64,000 nucleotides of DNA, from assembly GCF_003992065.1 (NCBI RefSeq), contig NZ_RQUZ01000008.1, positions 62,001 to 126,000 on the forward strand, in the 5' to 3' direction. The DNA comes from Veillonella seminalis. GTDB lineage: Bacteria; Bacillota; Negativicutes; Veillonellales; Veillonellaceae. Below are positions 34,143 through 43,309 of this stretch, piece by piece. A program made the position numbers and the translations under genes. The number at the start of each line of letters is the position of its first letter. Positions within the stretch are counted from its first letter, which is position 1. Below the pieces are notes generated by a model, which had not been told where the DNA came from, ran no database searches, and saw nothing but the letters and a program-made list of their open reading frames with translations.

Positions 34143-35477
34143 ATGTCAGCAACAACCGCAAGCCCAAAACTGAGCCGCCGCGAAATATTGGCTCAATGGA
34201 ATCCGGAAAATGAACAGTTTTGGAATCAATATGGTAAAAAAATCGCAAATCAAAATTTAATCGTATCTACTATCGCCTTGACCATTTCGTTCTGTGTATG
34301 GACATTATGGTCAACAATTGCCGTAAAGCTTAACGCCATCGGCTTTCACTTCACCGATGAGCAGCTTTTCACTTTGGCCGCCATGCCGGGGCTCGTAGGT
34401 GCTACGGGGCGACTCCTATATACCTATATGCCGGGCATCTTAGGGGGCCGCAACTGGACCTTCATCGCTACGGCGCTTCTCTTAATTCCTCTATGGGGGC
34501 TCGCGCAGGCTTTACAGGATCCGACTACATCGTACGAAACCTTCTTCGTCTATGTACTCTTACTCGGTATTGCGGGCGCCAACTTCTCTTCGTCCATGGC
34601 TAACATCGGTCACTTTTTCCCACGTTCCAAACGTGGCACGGCCTTAGGTATTAACGCCGGTATCGGTAACCTCGGCGTTTCCATTATCTTCCTCATGGCT
34701 CCGATTGTAATGGGTATGACCATCTTCGCCCCGCTAGTAGGTACGCCGCAAACATTAAATGATGGCACTATCATCTTTTTGCAAAACACTTGTTATGTAG
34801 GCATTATTCAAATTCTCATCACCTTAGGACTCATCGCAAAGTACATGGATAACTTGCCGTTGCCAAAACAAAGCCCGGCTTCCATGATGAGTATTTTCAC
34901 CAATAAACACACCTGGCTCATGACCTGGATTTATACCTGCGGCTTCGGTTCGTTCATCGGTTTCTCCGTTGCTTTGAGCCTGTTAGTAAATAAGGAATTC
35001 CCTGAAATTCCGTTCGCTTACGGCGCATTCTTGGGACCGTTCATCGGTGCCGGTATTCGTCCGGTAGGCGGTTGGTTATCCGATAAAATTAACAGCGGCA
35101 CCAAGATCACCATGCTGTCCCTCATCGGCATGTTCATAGCCGCCATATTTATCATGTTCGGTATAACTACCCACAGCTTCATTATTTTCTTCGCAGCGTT
35201 CCTCTTCCTGTTCTTCATGACAGGTTTTGAAACGGGTGCCTCTTTCCGCATGATTCCGTACATTTTTACCGACGGCATGCAATCTTCGTTAGTAACCGGG
35301 TTTACCGCCGCTATGGGCGCATACGGGGCCTTCTTTATACCTAAGATTTTTGGTTGGTCCTACACTACGTATCAGACGGTAATGCCTGCGTTCTATATAA
35401 TTTTAGCCTTCATCGCCGTGACCATAGTCATCACCTATTGGTTCTATGCCCGCAAGGGTTCCGGCATGAAGTGTTAA
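34143..35477 (+). CDS. narK: Nitrate/nitrite transporter, MFS
   Basis: A 444-residue 12-TM transporter of the NNP family. GIAGANFSSSMANIGHFFP and GTALGINAGIGNLGVS are the nitrate signature regions, and Arg in ATGRLLYTYMP (TM2) and GIRPVGGWLSDK (TM8) correspond to the two substrate-binding Arg residues of NarK. It imports nitrate and/or exports nitrite. The ATG has AAAGGAGTG. It is separated from narGHJI by the regulator and the PepSY gene, but shares the same operator geometry. An IS element follows directly. Confidence 0.95.
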   Translation: MSATTASPKLSRREILAQWNPENEQFWNQYGKKIANQNLIVSTIALTISFCVWTLWSTIAVKLNAIGFHFTDEQLFTLAAMPGLVGATGRLLYTYMPGILGGRNWTFIATALLLIPLWGLAQALQDPTTSYETFFVYVLLLGIAGANFSSSMANIGHFFPRSKRGTALGINAGIGNLGVSIIFLMAPIVMGMTIFAPLVGTPQTLNDGTIIFLQNTCYVGIIQILITLGLIAKYMDNLPLPKQSPASMMSIFTNKHTWLMTWIYTCGFGSFIGFSVALSLLVNKEFPEIPFAYGAFLGPFIGAGIRPVGGWLSDKINSGTKITMLSLIGMFIAAIFIMFGITTHSFIIFFAAFLFLFFMTGFETGASFRMIPYIFTDGMQSSLVTGFTAAMGAYGAFFIPKIFGWSYTTYQTVMPAFYIILAFIAVTIVITYWFYARKGSGMKC

Positions 35478-35506
35478 TCTCCTATACCTTTTAAATTTGT
35501 ACTTCA

Positions 35507-35566
35507 AAAAAGGGGCTGTAACGAAATTGAGTTTTTTTACTCACATTTCAGTTACAGCTCCCTTTT
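35507..35566. repeat. Imperfect hairpin formed by the left IS end and an internal inverted copy
   Basis: AAAAGGGGCTGTAAC pairs with GTTACAGCTCCCTTTT 24 bp inside the element, so the left end carries two facing copies of the terminal repeat around GAGT/ACTC and a T7 loop. It can also act as a transcription terminator for narK. Confidence 0.65.
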
Positions 35567-35574
35567 CAATTAAA

Positions 35575-35622
35575 ACAAGGATACTTTCGGAATCAATAGT
35601 TCTGAAAATATCCTTGTTTTTT
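35575..35622. terminator. Terminator inside the left end of the IS
   Basis: ACAAGGATA and TATCCTTGT pair; T runs flank on both strands. It would end the transposase message and block entry of outside transcripts. Confidence 0.75.
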
Positions 35623-35667
35623 GTTTTTTTAGCGCACTTAAATAAGCCTGTGGCCTTTTAGTTTTAA

Positions 35668-37275
35668 TTACGCAACAGAATTAGTTTCGAATAATCGTTG
35701 ACCTAATCTCTTTTTCTGTATTCGGTTATGCAGTTTCAAGAGATTGTATCCAAAAGCTAGCAATAGCAAATCTTTTTCTACGTTATCTTTACCGCGATGT
35801 CTGAACCTAGTGTACTCAAAATCTTCTTTTGTTATGCCAAATGCACCTTCCACTTGGATAGAGCGGTTTACTCGCAATTGTAGACCATAGTCACTTTCAA
35901 ATACAGCCTTGTTTTTGGCTAATAATTCACGGTAATCAGTAGCAATATATATCGCCTTATTCCCCTTAGGAAGTGTTCCGAACTTAAGTTTTTGACATTC
36001 CTTACGTAAGCCACAATAATTGCAGTTTTCACACCGGTATACTCGGTTTTGCTTAATGAAACCGGTCTTACTTTTGTTTCTGCGTATGTATTGAAATCGT
36101 AATGTACGACCTTTGGCACAGGTAAAGGTATCGGTTGCCTCATCATATAGCATATTATCTACTCGACCAATATCCGTCTTATACTTTTTTGTTTTACTCA
36201 CTTCATACGCACTGGGCTTAATATAAGTTTTGTAATTATGTGTCCATAACCATGCCAGATTTTCATTGCTGTCATAACCGGCATCAGCTACCACATATTG
36301 GAAATGTTGCTTGTATTGTCCTTCCAATTGTTGCATAAATGGGATTAAGGTATTTGTATCTGTAGGATTCGGAAATACGCCAACTCCCATAATATATTCA
36401 CTATGAACAGCTAGTTGAACATTGTATGCCGGCTTCAATTGACCGTTTAACATGTGATCTTCTTTTAATCTCATAAACGTAGCATCATGATCGGTTTTAG
36501 AATAACTGTTACGAGATCCTAGAATAGCTAGTTTTCCATCATATTCTTTTCATTTGTCACGTAATGCCAAACAAGATTCCAAGGCTCTTTGTAATGGATG
36601 TTTTCGCTTACCGCTACCGCGTACAAACTCAACTTGTTTTTCGAGTATAGATTGCTCCAGCAAAACCAATATTTCATCCTCGGTCATATCTGAAACATCT
36701 ATGCTTAAAAGCTGCTGTACTTCACTTTGAATAGACAGTAATTTATCCGGTAATTTAGCATAATTCTTAAGAATTGTTTTCTTCCAGACAAACGTATATT
36801 TATTGGCGTAGGCCTCCCATTTAGTGCCATCGATGAATACTTCCGAAAAATCTAAACTGTCAATTTGGCTCAAAATATTAATGAATTGAGAGAGTAACTC
36901 TCTAAGTACATCAACGGTTAACCGTTTGAAAAAGCGATGGAATACCATATGAGATGGGGCCGGATGGCCTTGTAAGAGCCACATATAATGGATATTTTTG
37001 GTGCATTGATCAGCAATTTTTTGAACAGATACAATGCCTTCGGTCATAGCTAATACATAGACTTTAAACAAAAGATGGGGAGGTACTAAAGATTTTCTTC
37101 CTTTTGAAGAATATAAATGCTGCAACCTTGTATAGTCCAGTTCCTCCAATACAGCATCCAGTAATCTCACCGGTTCTTTTGGTCCGATCTGAAAGCCATA
37201 ATCCAAAGATAAAACTACTTGGCGAAAGCCAGAAAGTTTAGTATAATTGCCTTGTTGGATATGGTTTTTCTTCAT
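35668..37275 (-). pseudogene. IS1182-family transposase, interrupted by an in-frame TGA
   Basis: Two open parts in the same frame, 37275-36550 and on to 35668, together about 535 residues, the usual family length. The first has the DUF772-type N-terminal domain (LVPPHLLFKVYVLAMTEG, HPAPSHMVFHRFFKR) and the first catalytic Asp region (FIDGTKWEAYANKYTF). The second has NSYSKTDHDATFMRLKED, VADAGYDSNEN (second Asp) and a zinc-like CENCNYCGLRKEC segment. The break is TGA at 36550-36552, in LRDK-stop-KEYDGK, most likely a TGG to TGA change. The element is therefore probably inactive unless helped in trans. Confidence 0.88.
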
Positions 37276-37296
37276 AAATTAATTATACCAACAAAG

Positions 37297-37318
37297 AAGG
37301 CCCTTCGGGGCCTTTTTT
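37297..37318 (+). terminator. Terminator upstream of the transposase
   Basis: AAGGCCC-TTCG-GGGCCTT with a stable TTCG loop, followed by TTTT. It points away from the transposase. Confidence 0.8.
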
Positions 37319-37333
37319 CTTATACAAATATAG

Positions 37334-37386
37334 CAAGAATGCGGCTTGAAGACACTTTCGTATCTTCAAACCGCATTCTTGTTTTT
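37334..37386 (+). terminator. Large hairpin at the right end of the IS
   Basis: CAAGAATGCGG and CCGCATTCTTG pair with an inner TTGAAGA/TCTTCAA segment; GTTTTT follows. It is the second of two tandem plus-strand hairpins that insulate this end. Confidence 0.75.
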
Positions 37387-37444
37387 AGGGGTGTATTTCG
37401 TTACAGCCCCTTCCACTTTAAAATTGAAATCTACTACTTATCTT

Positions 37445-38482
37445 CTATTTAAAAACAACACTGGTCGGACTACCGGTTTCTACTGTTACACCGGCAAACG
37501 TCACCTGACCATAATCCGCATCAATATCAAAAAGCTGCAATGTATCCGAATCTTCGTTGGCAATTAGCAACTGCTTCCCATTTGGCATAAATGTAAAAAA
37601 CCGAGGTGTTTTACCCAAAACGAACGTAAATCCTATATTAGTTAAAAATCCTGTTTCTTTATTCACCCGATATATGGCCACACTCTCATGAATACGAGTC
37701 GTTTCATACAAAAACTCTTCATTTGGACTAAGCAAAACGGCACTGGCTTGACCTTGGCCTGTATATGTTTCCGGCAATGACGGCACTATTTGTAAAGCCG
37801 CCAACTTACCTGCTTTATCATCAAAATCATAGTATGTAACGGAATTCCCTTTTTCATTCACCACATACACACGGCGATTATCCTTACTTATCGTCAAATG
37901 ACGCGGTTCAGCATAAGTTCTGGCATCAATGTGAAAATGCTCTGAAAGCCCACCCGTTGCAGCATTAACCTTAAATACATAGATCCGTTCATAACCTACA
38001 TGTCGGCCTTGCGTTGGCACCAGTAGCCATTGACCGGTTCTATCCAATACGCATTGATGAGCCAAAGATACAGCATCATCAGTAAGACCTTTAATTCGAG
38101 CAACCGAAGTAGCCTGCCCCAAACTTCCGTCAGATAATCGCGAAATCGTTGTTATCGTACCACCTTGCAACGTCGCTACGTATAAGAACCGATTATCCGG
38201 TGATATCTCAATATATACCGGATTTTTGCCTTCACAACTCACCGTATTTAAAAATGTAAGCGACCCGTCGTGCTCTACTTTAAAAGCACTTACTTCTTCA
38301 TAATCACCGTGAACTGTATATAAATAATCTTTGTTTTTATCAAAAGCCAAGTATGACGGATTTTCTAAAATAGGCGTAATCCCCAGCAATTTCCATCCTT
38401 GCTCCGTAACTTCATATGCTGAAATTCCCTTACCGCGCGCATTACGGTGCTCTGTTGTACGACAGCCTACATATGCAAACAT
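37445..38482 (-). CDS. Lactonase family protein (6-phosphogluconolactonase-like beta-propeller)
   Basis: A 345-residue protein with repeated beta-propeller blades (YVGCRTTEH, NPSYLAFDKNKDYLYTVH, NPVYIEISPDNRFLYVA, EPRHLTISKDNRRVYVVNE, TPRFFTFMPNGKQLLIANED). The pattern matches the YbhE/YkgB lactonase family of PF10282, seven blades. Some members hydrolyse 6-phosphogluconolactone in the pentose phosphate pathway; others are muconate lactonizing-type. The start has AGGAGG. It is a single gene lying between an IS and a flavodoxin-fold reductase. Confidence 0.85.
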   Translation of the reverse strand: MFAYVGCRTTEHRNARGKGISAYEVTEQGWKLLGITPILENPSYLAFDKNKDYLYTVHGDYEEVSAFKVEHDGSLTFLNTVSCEGKNPVYIEISPDNRFLYVATLQGGTITTISRLSDGSLGQATSVARIKGLTDDAVSLAHQCVLDRTGQWLLVPTQGRHVGYERIYVFKVNAATGGLSEHFHIDARTYAEPRHLTISKDNRRVYVVNEKGNSVTYYDFDDKAGKLAALQIVPSLPETYTGQGQASAVLLSPNEEFLYETTRIHESVAIYRVNKETGFLTNIGFTFVLGKTPRFFTFMPNGKQLLIANEDSDTLQLFDIDADYGQVTFAGVTVETGSPTSVVFK

Positions 38483-38636
38483 ACTTCTTCCTCCTAGAAA
38501 TACCTATAGTTAATACTTTTATTTTACACCATAAATATTCTTTCACCTACCCCACCAGTTTTTGCTACTGATAGCAAAAACTCGTTAATTTTACACTTTT
38601 TTACTATTAAACTTTAAAGAATCATCTTTTCAAAAC

Positions 38637-38682
38637 AAAAAGCCTCCGAGCATTTTCACCATCGAAAATACCCAGAGGCTTA
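38637..38682 (-). terminator. Terminator of the NAD(P)H oxidoreductase gene
   Basis: AAGCCTC and GAGGCTT arms with an inner GTATTTTC/GAAAATGC pair; TTTTTGTTTTG follows on the minus strand. Confidence 0.82.
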
Positions 38683-38755
38683 TTTTTATTTAATTGTCAG
38701 CTATAGACCATTTCAGCCTATAGACTCTTTGACCCTAAAAGTCCTGATCTTCTAA

Positions 38756-39289
38756 TCAGTCAAATTTGCCCAAAGCAGGAATGCTTTCCTGTTTCAAATA
38801 TTCAGCATATTCTTTAGCATGTTTAGCAACATCTTCATCACTCATAGTGAGCGTACCTTTTACTACAAACGGAGTTAAGTAGGTCATGCCGCAGAATTCA
38901 GCCATAGCTTGGAACGGACGAAGCAATTCGGTAGCAGTATACATACCAGCTTCATGAGTATAGTTAGGTGCGCCGGTGGACACAGCCAACAACAATTCTT
39001 TGCCATGTAAAGCTTTACCGGTGCTGCCGTAAGCCCAACCATAAGTAAGCACTTTATCCTGCCATTCTTTTAACAAAGATGGCGAGTTATACCAATACAT
39101 TGGGAACTGCAATACGATACGATCTGCTTCCGTCAAAGTAGTCTGTTCCATCATAACATCTACTTGGTTATTCGGATACAATTCATACATATGACGAACG
39201 TTAACATCATCGGCAATAGCCTGTTCAAAGGCTTTATTAATGCGGGACGCTTCAAAATTTGGGTGGAATAATAAAACAACGGTTTTCAT
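38756..39289 (-). CDS. NAD(P)H-dependent FMN/FAD oxidoreductase (KefF/MdaB flavodoxin-fold)
   Basis: A 177-residue flavodoxin-like quinone reductase: KTVVLLFHPNFEASRINKAF at the phosphate loop, ADRIVLQFPMYWYNSPSLLKEW (the flavin and pyridine region of KefF/MdaB proteins), VLTYGWAYG and LLAVSTGAPNYTHEAGMYTA. It probably reduces quinones in two-electron steps, limiting radicals. AGGAGG precedes the ATG. Single gene with its own terminator. Confidence 0.9.
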   Translation of the reverse strand: MKTVVLLFHPNFEASRINKAFEQAIADDVNVRHMYELYPNNQVDVMMEQTTLTEADRIVLQFPMYWYNSPSLLKEWQDKVLTYGWAYGSTGKALHGKELLLAVSTGAPNYTHEAGMYTATELLRPFQAMAEFCGMTYLTPFVVKGTLTMSDEDVAKHAKEYAEYLKQESIPALGKFD

Positions 39290-39513
39290 AGGATACCTCC
39301 TATTTTCTTATGTAATAATATATTAATTTAAGAATATACAATGTAACTATATTGAATTTTCTATATCTATTATACATCAAAAAATTTTGATATGCCATAC
39401 TAAAATTAAATATTTTACAAAATTTAATTTCACAAAATAAAACTGTTGTTTTTCTAACCGAATTAATCCGCACTGCCACTGTTTGCTCTGATTGTAATGA
39501 TTACGCCAACCCT

Positions 39514-40467
39514 TTAATCAGCACTAACCGTCACGATTTCACCGGTGCGCAACGAGGTAAAAACTACTCGACGTGCCCGTAACTCATAAGTCCGCCCCGA
39601 ACGTTCATTGCTATACAACGCATCACCCACCAGCGGATGACCCAAATGGGCCATGGCTACGCGAATCTGATGGGTTTTCCCCGTATAAAGTCTAATATCT
39701 ACGGTCGATACCAATTCAGCCTGTTCCGCTTCACTCATGGTTGCCAATTCATCGGCACTCACTTCGCGATAAGAGGTGGACTTAACATCACCAATCTCAT
39801 CACCTTCGACTTCTTCAAACACGCCGGTGCCGTTATAAACGGTACGCGTCGGTTTGCCGTCTTCGCGCACTTCATAATGAATGCCGTCATCCCCACGGGC
39901 CATTGGTAACTCCACAATATTAGTATCTGTCAAAACACCTTGAACAACGGTAGAATACCACTTTTCAAAGCGTTGATCTTCAATTTGTTGTTGATAAAAA
40001 CTCTGTGCCAAGGCACTTTTGGCAATTACAATACAGCCCGACGTATCACGGTCAAGACGATTCAAAAAGCGCACTTTGCGTTTAATTCCATTGTCCAAGA
40101 AATATTGAGCCACGCCGTTAGCCAATGATACTTGTCCCCGTGAGTTCACTGTAATGCCTACCGGCTTATCCAAGATAAGCAATTCCTCATCTTCGTAGAG
40201 AATAACAAGCTCCATCGGCACCGGGTCATAATCCAATTTTTCCTTCGGCATCTGCAAACGCAATTCATCATTGAGCGCCACAGTTTCCTTCGGATTAGTT
40301 TTTTTACCGTTCAGCAATACCAATTTTTCTTGAAACAATTTTTTCATGACTGAACGAGCCATATGCTTTTCATCGAGCCATGCACCGACCGTTTCAATTC
40401 CGGCCGCTACATCTTCGGGACGCAATAAAAAACATACATCATCAGGGCGATATGTTTTTCGTGACAT
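39514..40467 (-). CDS. RluA-family pseudouridine synthase
   Basis: A 317-residue rRNA/tRNA uridine isomerase. An S4-like N-terminal part (residues about 25-75, MKKLFQEKLVLLNGKKT...LNDELRLQMP) precedes the catalytic domain with the signature NRLDRDTSGCIVIAKS (Asp in LDRDTSG, about residue 147) and LYTGKTHQIRVAMAHLGHPLVGD. An inserted acidic stretch (GVFEEVEGDEIGD) is seen between them. The start at 40467 has AAGGAGGTG. It follows the helicase stop by 10 bp, so the two are co-transcribed. The modified site cannot be assigned. Confidence 0.9.
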   Translation of the reverse strand: MSRKTYRPDDVCFLLRPEDVAAGIETVGAWLDEKHMARSVMKKLFQEKLVLLNGKKTNPKETVALNDELRLQMPKEKLDYDPVPMELVILYEDEELLILDKPVGITVNSRGQVSLANGVAQYFLDNGIKRKVRFLNRLDRDTSGCIVIAKSALAQSFYQQQIEDQRFEKWYSTVVQGVLTDTNIVELPMARGDDGIHYEVREDGKPTRTVYNGTGVFEEVEGDEIGDVKSTSYREVSADELATMSEAEQAELVSTVDIRLYTGKTHQIRVAMAHLGHPLVGDALYSNERSGRTYELRARRVVFTSLRTGEIVTVSAD

Positions 40468-40477
40468 AGGCACCTCC

Positions 40478-43048
40478 TTATTCTCTGATAACATCAGCAG
40501 GCAAATATTTTAAAAACTCACTGGGCTTTACGTCACGACCGCGACTATCGGTAGTCGAGTAGGAAATAAAGAGTCGCTCTTTTGCCCGTGTAATCGCCAC
40601 ATAGAAAAGCCGCTGTTCTTCCGATAATTTACCTTCTTTGAGTGACAGGAAGCTTGGAAAGAGACCGTCCCGTAACCCGGCCAGAAATACATAATCAAAT
40701 TCGCTGCCCTTTGCCTGATGGACAGTAATAATCGGAATACGGTCATTATTCTTAAGTCGTTGATCCGGTTCACCGGCCGTCAAAGCCGCTTGTTCCAAGA
40801 TTTGCTGCAAACAAGCTCTGCCGGTTAAATCGGTAGCCTGTCCTTCCAAATCGACCATAAGGCGATACAAGTCGCGAATATATTCGACACGCTCAGGCTC
40901 TTTACGTTCTTGATAGTATTGAAGTACGCCCATATCTTTCATGATATACGCCAACAAAGCCGACGGCTTATCCGTCAGAATCTTACGTCTGAGTGTTGCC
41001 ATTTGCGAAGCCATCGTAGCAAAAGCGTCTTTAAAATTACTAATCAAGGCGCGGCGCTGATCCGCTGTAGGTCTGATATTTTTGTCAATCGCATAGATTA
41101 AAAGCAATGCCGTTGCTCGAATATCATCCATTGCATTATGCGTCGGTTTATGATCAATCGGGAAGTAGTCACTCAAGAATCCCAACTTGTGATTAGGCAG
41201 GCGCGGATAAAAACGGCGATAAATATCGAGCGTATCGTAAACGCCGGCGAATTCGGGTCTCCCCAGATTATGACGGGCCAATTCATTGGTAAAAATACTG
41301 ATATCGTAATTTACATTATGCCCTACGATAACAGCACCCTTTGAAAACTCTTTAAATTCAGCCAATACAGCAGCCGCCTCTTCACCGATTTCAGCCAATT
41401 TTTCATCGGTAAAACCGTGTACAGACGCCGAGTCGCCCACTGATTTTGACGGCCGAATATATCGCTCAAAGATTTCGCCTTCCGAACCGTCCGGATTAAG
41501 CTTGCACGCCGCAATTTGAATAATTTCATCACGTGTTGTGTCTGTACCCGTACTTTCCACGTCATATACGACAATATTACCGGCTACCAGGCCTTGCAAC
41601 AGTCCGTCATAAGGCTCGCGCTCAAAAATCTGCATATCCACAAAGTCCGTTAAACGAAGCCCCATGGTCCGCACATTTTCACTTTCAATCTGCCGTATGC
41701 GCGCCTCACCGATGCCCTTAACATAACGTTTAATCAGGCGTTTCGCACTCACCGTGTCATGAGGGTTAAGAAGCAATTTGAAATAAGCCATTACATCTTT
41801 AATCTCTTGACGTCGGAAAAATTTAAACTCATCAATAATCATAAATTGACGCTGTTCTTCCGCCGGCAAATGTTCATTGCATCTTGCAAAAAGACTGCTT
41901 AAATACCGTGCCTGATTATTGTTGCGAACCAACACGCCGATTTTCTTATCTTTCGGTACCGTTTGAATGGTATCAAAAATATAGGCCCCCTCTTTCCATT
42001 CCGTCGGAGATTTATGGACCACAATAGGCTCGCCCTTAGTCTTGCTGGCAGCAAATGGCCGTTCCTTATAGAACTGACCGATTAAGCGCGGAAACATATG
42101 CTCTAACACGCCAAACGACGCATCAAACAAATACCGATTAGCACGATAGTTTTCATAAAAAACGATTACATCCGGTGAAAATTCCGTCTTATATTCCGCC
42201 AAAAGACGTTCTGGATTGGAGCCGCGCCATTCATAAATTGTCTGAAAATAATCGCCGCAAAGAAGAACATGATTGTCTTGCCACAGACATTTCATAACAG
42301 TACCTTCCAAATCGCTGGTATCCTGCATTTCATCCACGTTGATATAACGATAGCGACTGCGCCAACGCTCCCGTATGGTCTCATCCTGAAACAGCCGGTG
42401 CACCAACGTAATCAAATCGGTAAAATCCACACCGTGAACTCCGGCCAAAGCTTGATCATACTCAACCAATGACTCATAACCCTTGGCACGAAAATCGGCC
42501 AAGTCGGACATATTGAGTTTTTCAAAAAAACGTTCCATCGTAAGGCGCTGTTCTATGAATAAACGATCGATGGTTTTTTCATAATCAGCCGCATTATCAT
42601 CGCTGTAATAGCCCCACAATGAACGATATTCCTTCACATGTGCCACCAAGTTCATAAACACCGCCTCACGCATATTCGGTGGCACCAAAGGGGACAAAAG
42701 TTCCTGACAGTCCACTTCGTCATAAATCGTCATGTCAAAATACAGACTGTCATTGCGCTTACTTTCCTCCTGCAGGATTTTATAACAAAAGCTGTGAAAG
42801 GTGCTTACCTCCACAGCTTTGGCTGCCGGCCCTGCCATAGACAGAATACGATCCTTCATTTCACGACAGGCCTTATTGGTAAATGTCATGCAAAGGATCT
42901 CCTCACCCTTGGCTGCGCCACTTTGAATAATATGTGCCACACGGTAAGCCAGCGTATTTGTTTTTCCCGTACCTGCCGAGGCTAGTAACAGTATGTTGTT
43001 CGTCAACGTATTCACCACACGTTGCTGAGCTTCATTTAACTGAGCCAT
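40478..43048 (-). CDS. UvrD/PcrA-type helicase with an internal DEDDh (DnaQ-like) exonuclease domain
   Basis: An 856-residue fusion. Superfamily 1 motifs are the Walker A ASAGTGKT (near residue 25), VDEMQD (motif II) and the late VAITRAKERLFISYS (motif VI) with HQAKGSEFDYVFLAGLRDG before it. Between the early and late helicase motifs, at about residues 490-655, sits an exonuclease with YDVESTGTD (DxE), GHNVNYDISIF and HNAMDDIRAT (H-x4-D). UvrD-type proteins normally have only helicase domains, so the enzyme may unwind and trim 3' ends in one chain. It lies 19 bp after bofA in a dnaX-ybaB-recR-bofA operon, which suggests a role in repair of stalled forks. Confidence 0.9.
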   Translation of the reverse strand: MAQLNEAQQRVVNTLTNNILLLASAGTGKTNTLAYRVAHIIQSGAAKGEEILCMTFTNKACREMKDRILSMAGPAAKAVEVSTFHSFCYKILQEESKRNDSLYFDMTIYDEVDCQELLSPLVPPNMREAVFMNLVAHVKEYRSLWGYYSDDNAADYEKTIDRLFIEQRLTMERFFEKLNMSDLADFRAKGYESLVEYDQALAGVHGVDFTDLITLVHRLFQDETIRERWRSRYRYINVDEMQDTSDLEGTVMKCLWQDNHVLLCGDYFQTIYEWRGSNPERLLAEYKTEFSPDVIVFYENYRANRYLFDASFGVLEHMFPRLIGQFYKERPFAASKTKGEPIVVHKSPTEWKEGAYIFDTIQTVPKDKKIGVLVRNNNQARYLSSLFARCNEHLPAEEQRQFMIIDEFKFFRRQEIKDVMAYFKLLLNPHDTVSAKRLIKRYVKGIGEARIRQIESENVRTMGLRLTDFVDMQIFEREPYDGLLQGLVAGNIVVYDVESTGTDTTRDEIIQIAACKLNPDGSEGEIFERYIRPSKSVGDSASVHGFTDEKLAEIGEEAAAVLAEFKEFSKGAVIVGHNVNYDISIFTNELARHNLGRPEFAGVYDTLDIYRRFYPRLPNHKLGFLSDYFPIDHKPTHNAMDDIRATALLLIYAIDKNIRPTADQRRALISNFKDAFATMASQMATLRRKILTDKPSALLAYIMKDMGVLQYYQERKEPERVEYIRDLYRLMVDLEGQATDLTGRACLQQILEQAALTAGEPDQRLKNNDRIPIITVHQAKGSEFDYVFLAGLRDGLFPSFLSLKEGKLSEEQRLFYVAITRAKERLFISYSTTDSRGRDVKPSEFLKYLPADVIRE

Positions 43049-43066
43049 ACTGACTGCCTCCTTTTA

Positions 43067-43300
43067 TTACATGCCGTGCATCAGAGCCACTACGATTACC
43101 GGAATCGGCCCCAAAACGGCGGTTAAAAACCACATGAGTACGGTCATATCCACAGGAATATGCAAAAAGTTCACACTGATATAATAAGCTGCATAGCCTA
43201 AAATCAAGTGAATAGCAACTCTCTTAATTGTATAAAATGCTACTTTAAAAATCATATAAATAACAACGACTGCCACAGCGGCAGTTACTACTAAATCCAT
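43067..43300 (-). CDS. bofA: BofA-like small membrane protein
   Basis: A 77-residue protein with two or three hydrophobic helices that matches the pro-sigma-K processing inhibitor BofA family (PF07441): VAIHLILGYAAYYISVNFLH and VLGPIPVIVVALMHGM. It lies next to recR, the same order as in Bacillus (recR-bofA). In spore formers BofA holds back the SpoIVFB protease. If the host is a non-sporing coccus such as Veillonella the gene is a relic or has a new role. Overlap or very short spacing with recR shows co-transcription. Confidence 0.82.
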   Translation of the reverse strand: MDLVVTAAVAVVVIYMIFKVAFYTIKRVAIHLILGYAAYYISVNFLHIPVDMTVLMWFLTAVLGPIPVIVVALMHGM

Positions 43301-43309
43301 TCAAAAGCC

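Larger units (their letters stand above)
35510..37412. mobile_element. IS1182-family insertion sequence, about 1.9 kb
   Basis: The element is bounded by 18-bp terminal inverted repeats (AAGGGGCTGTAACGAAAT at 35510-35527 and its complement at 37395-37412). It holds a transposase gene on the minus strand with one in-frame stop. Internal hairpins lie near each end: 35575-35617 on the left, 37297-37318 and 37334-37381 on the right, which would block transcription passing through. No clear target-site duplication is visible in the flanks. Confidence 0.88.
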
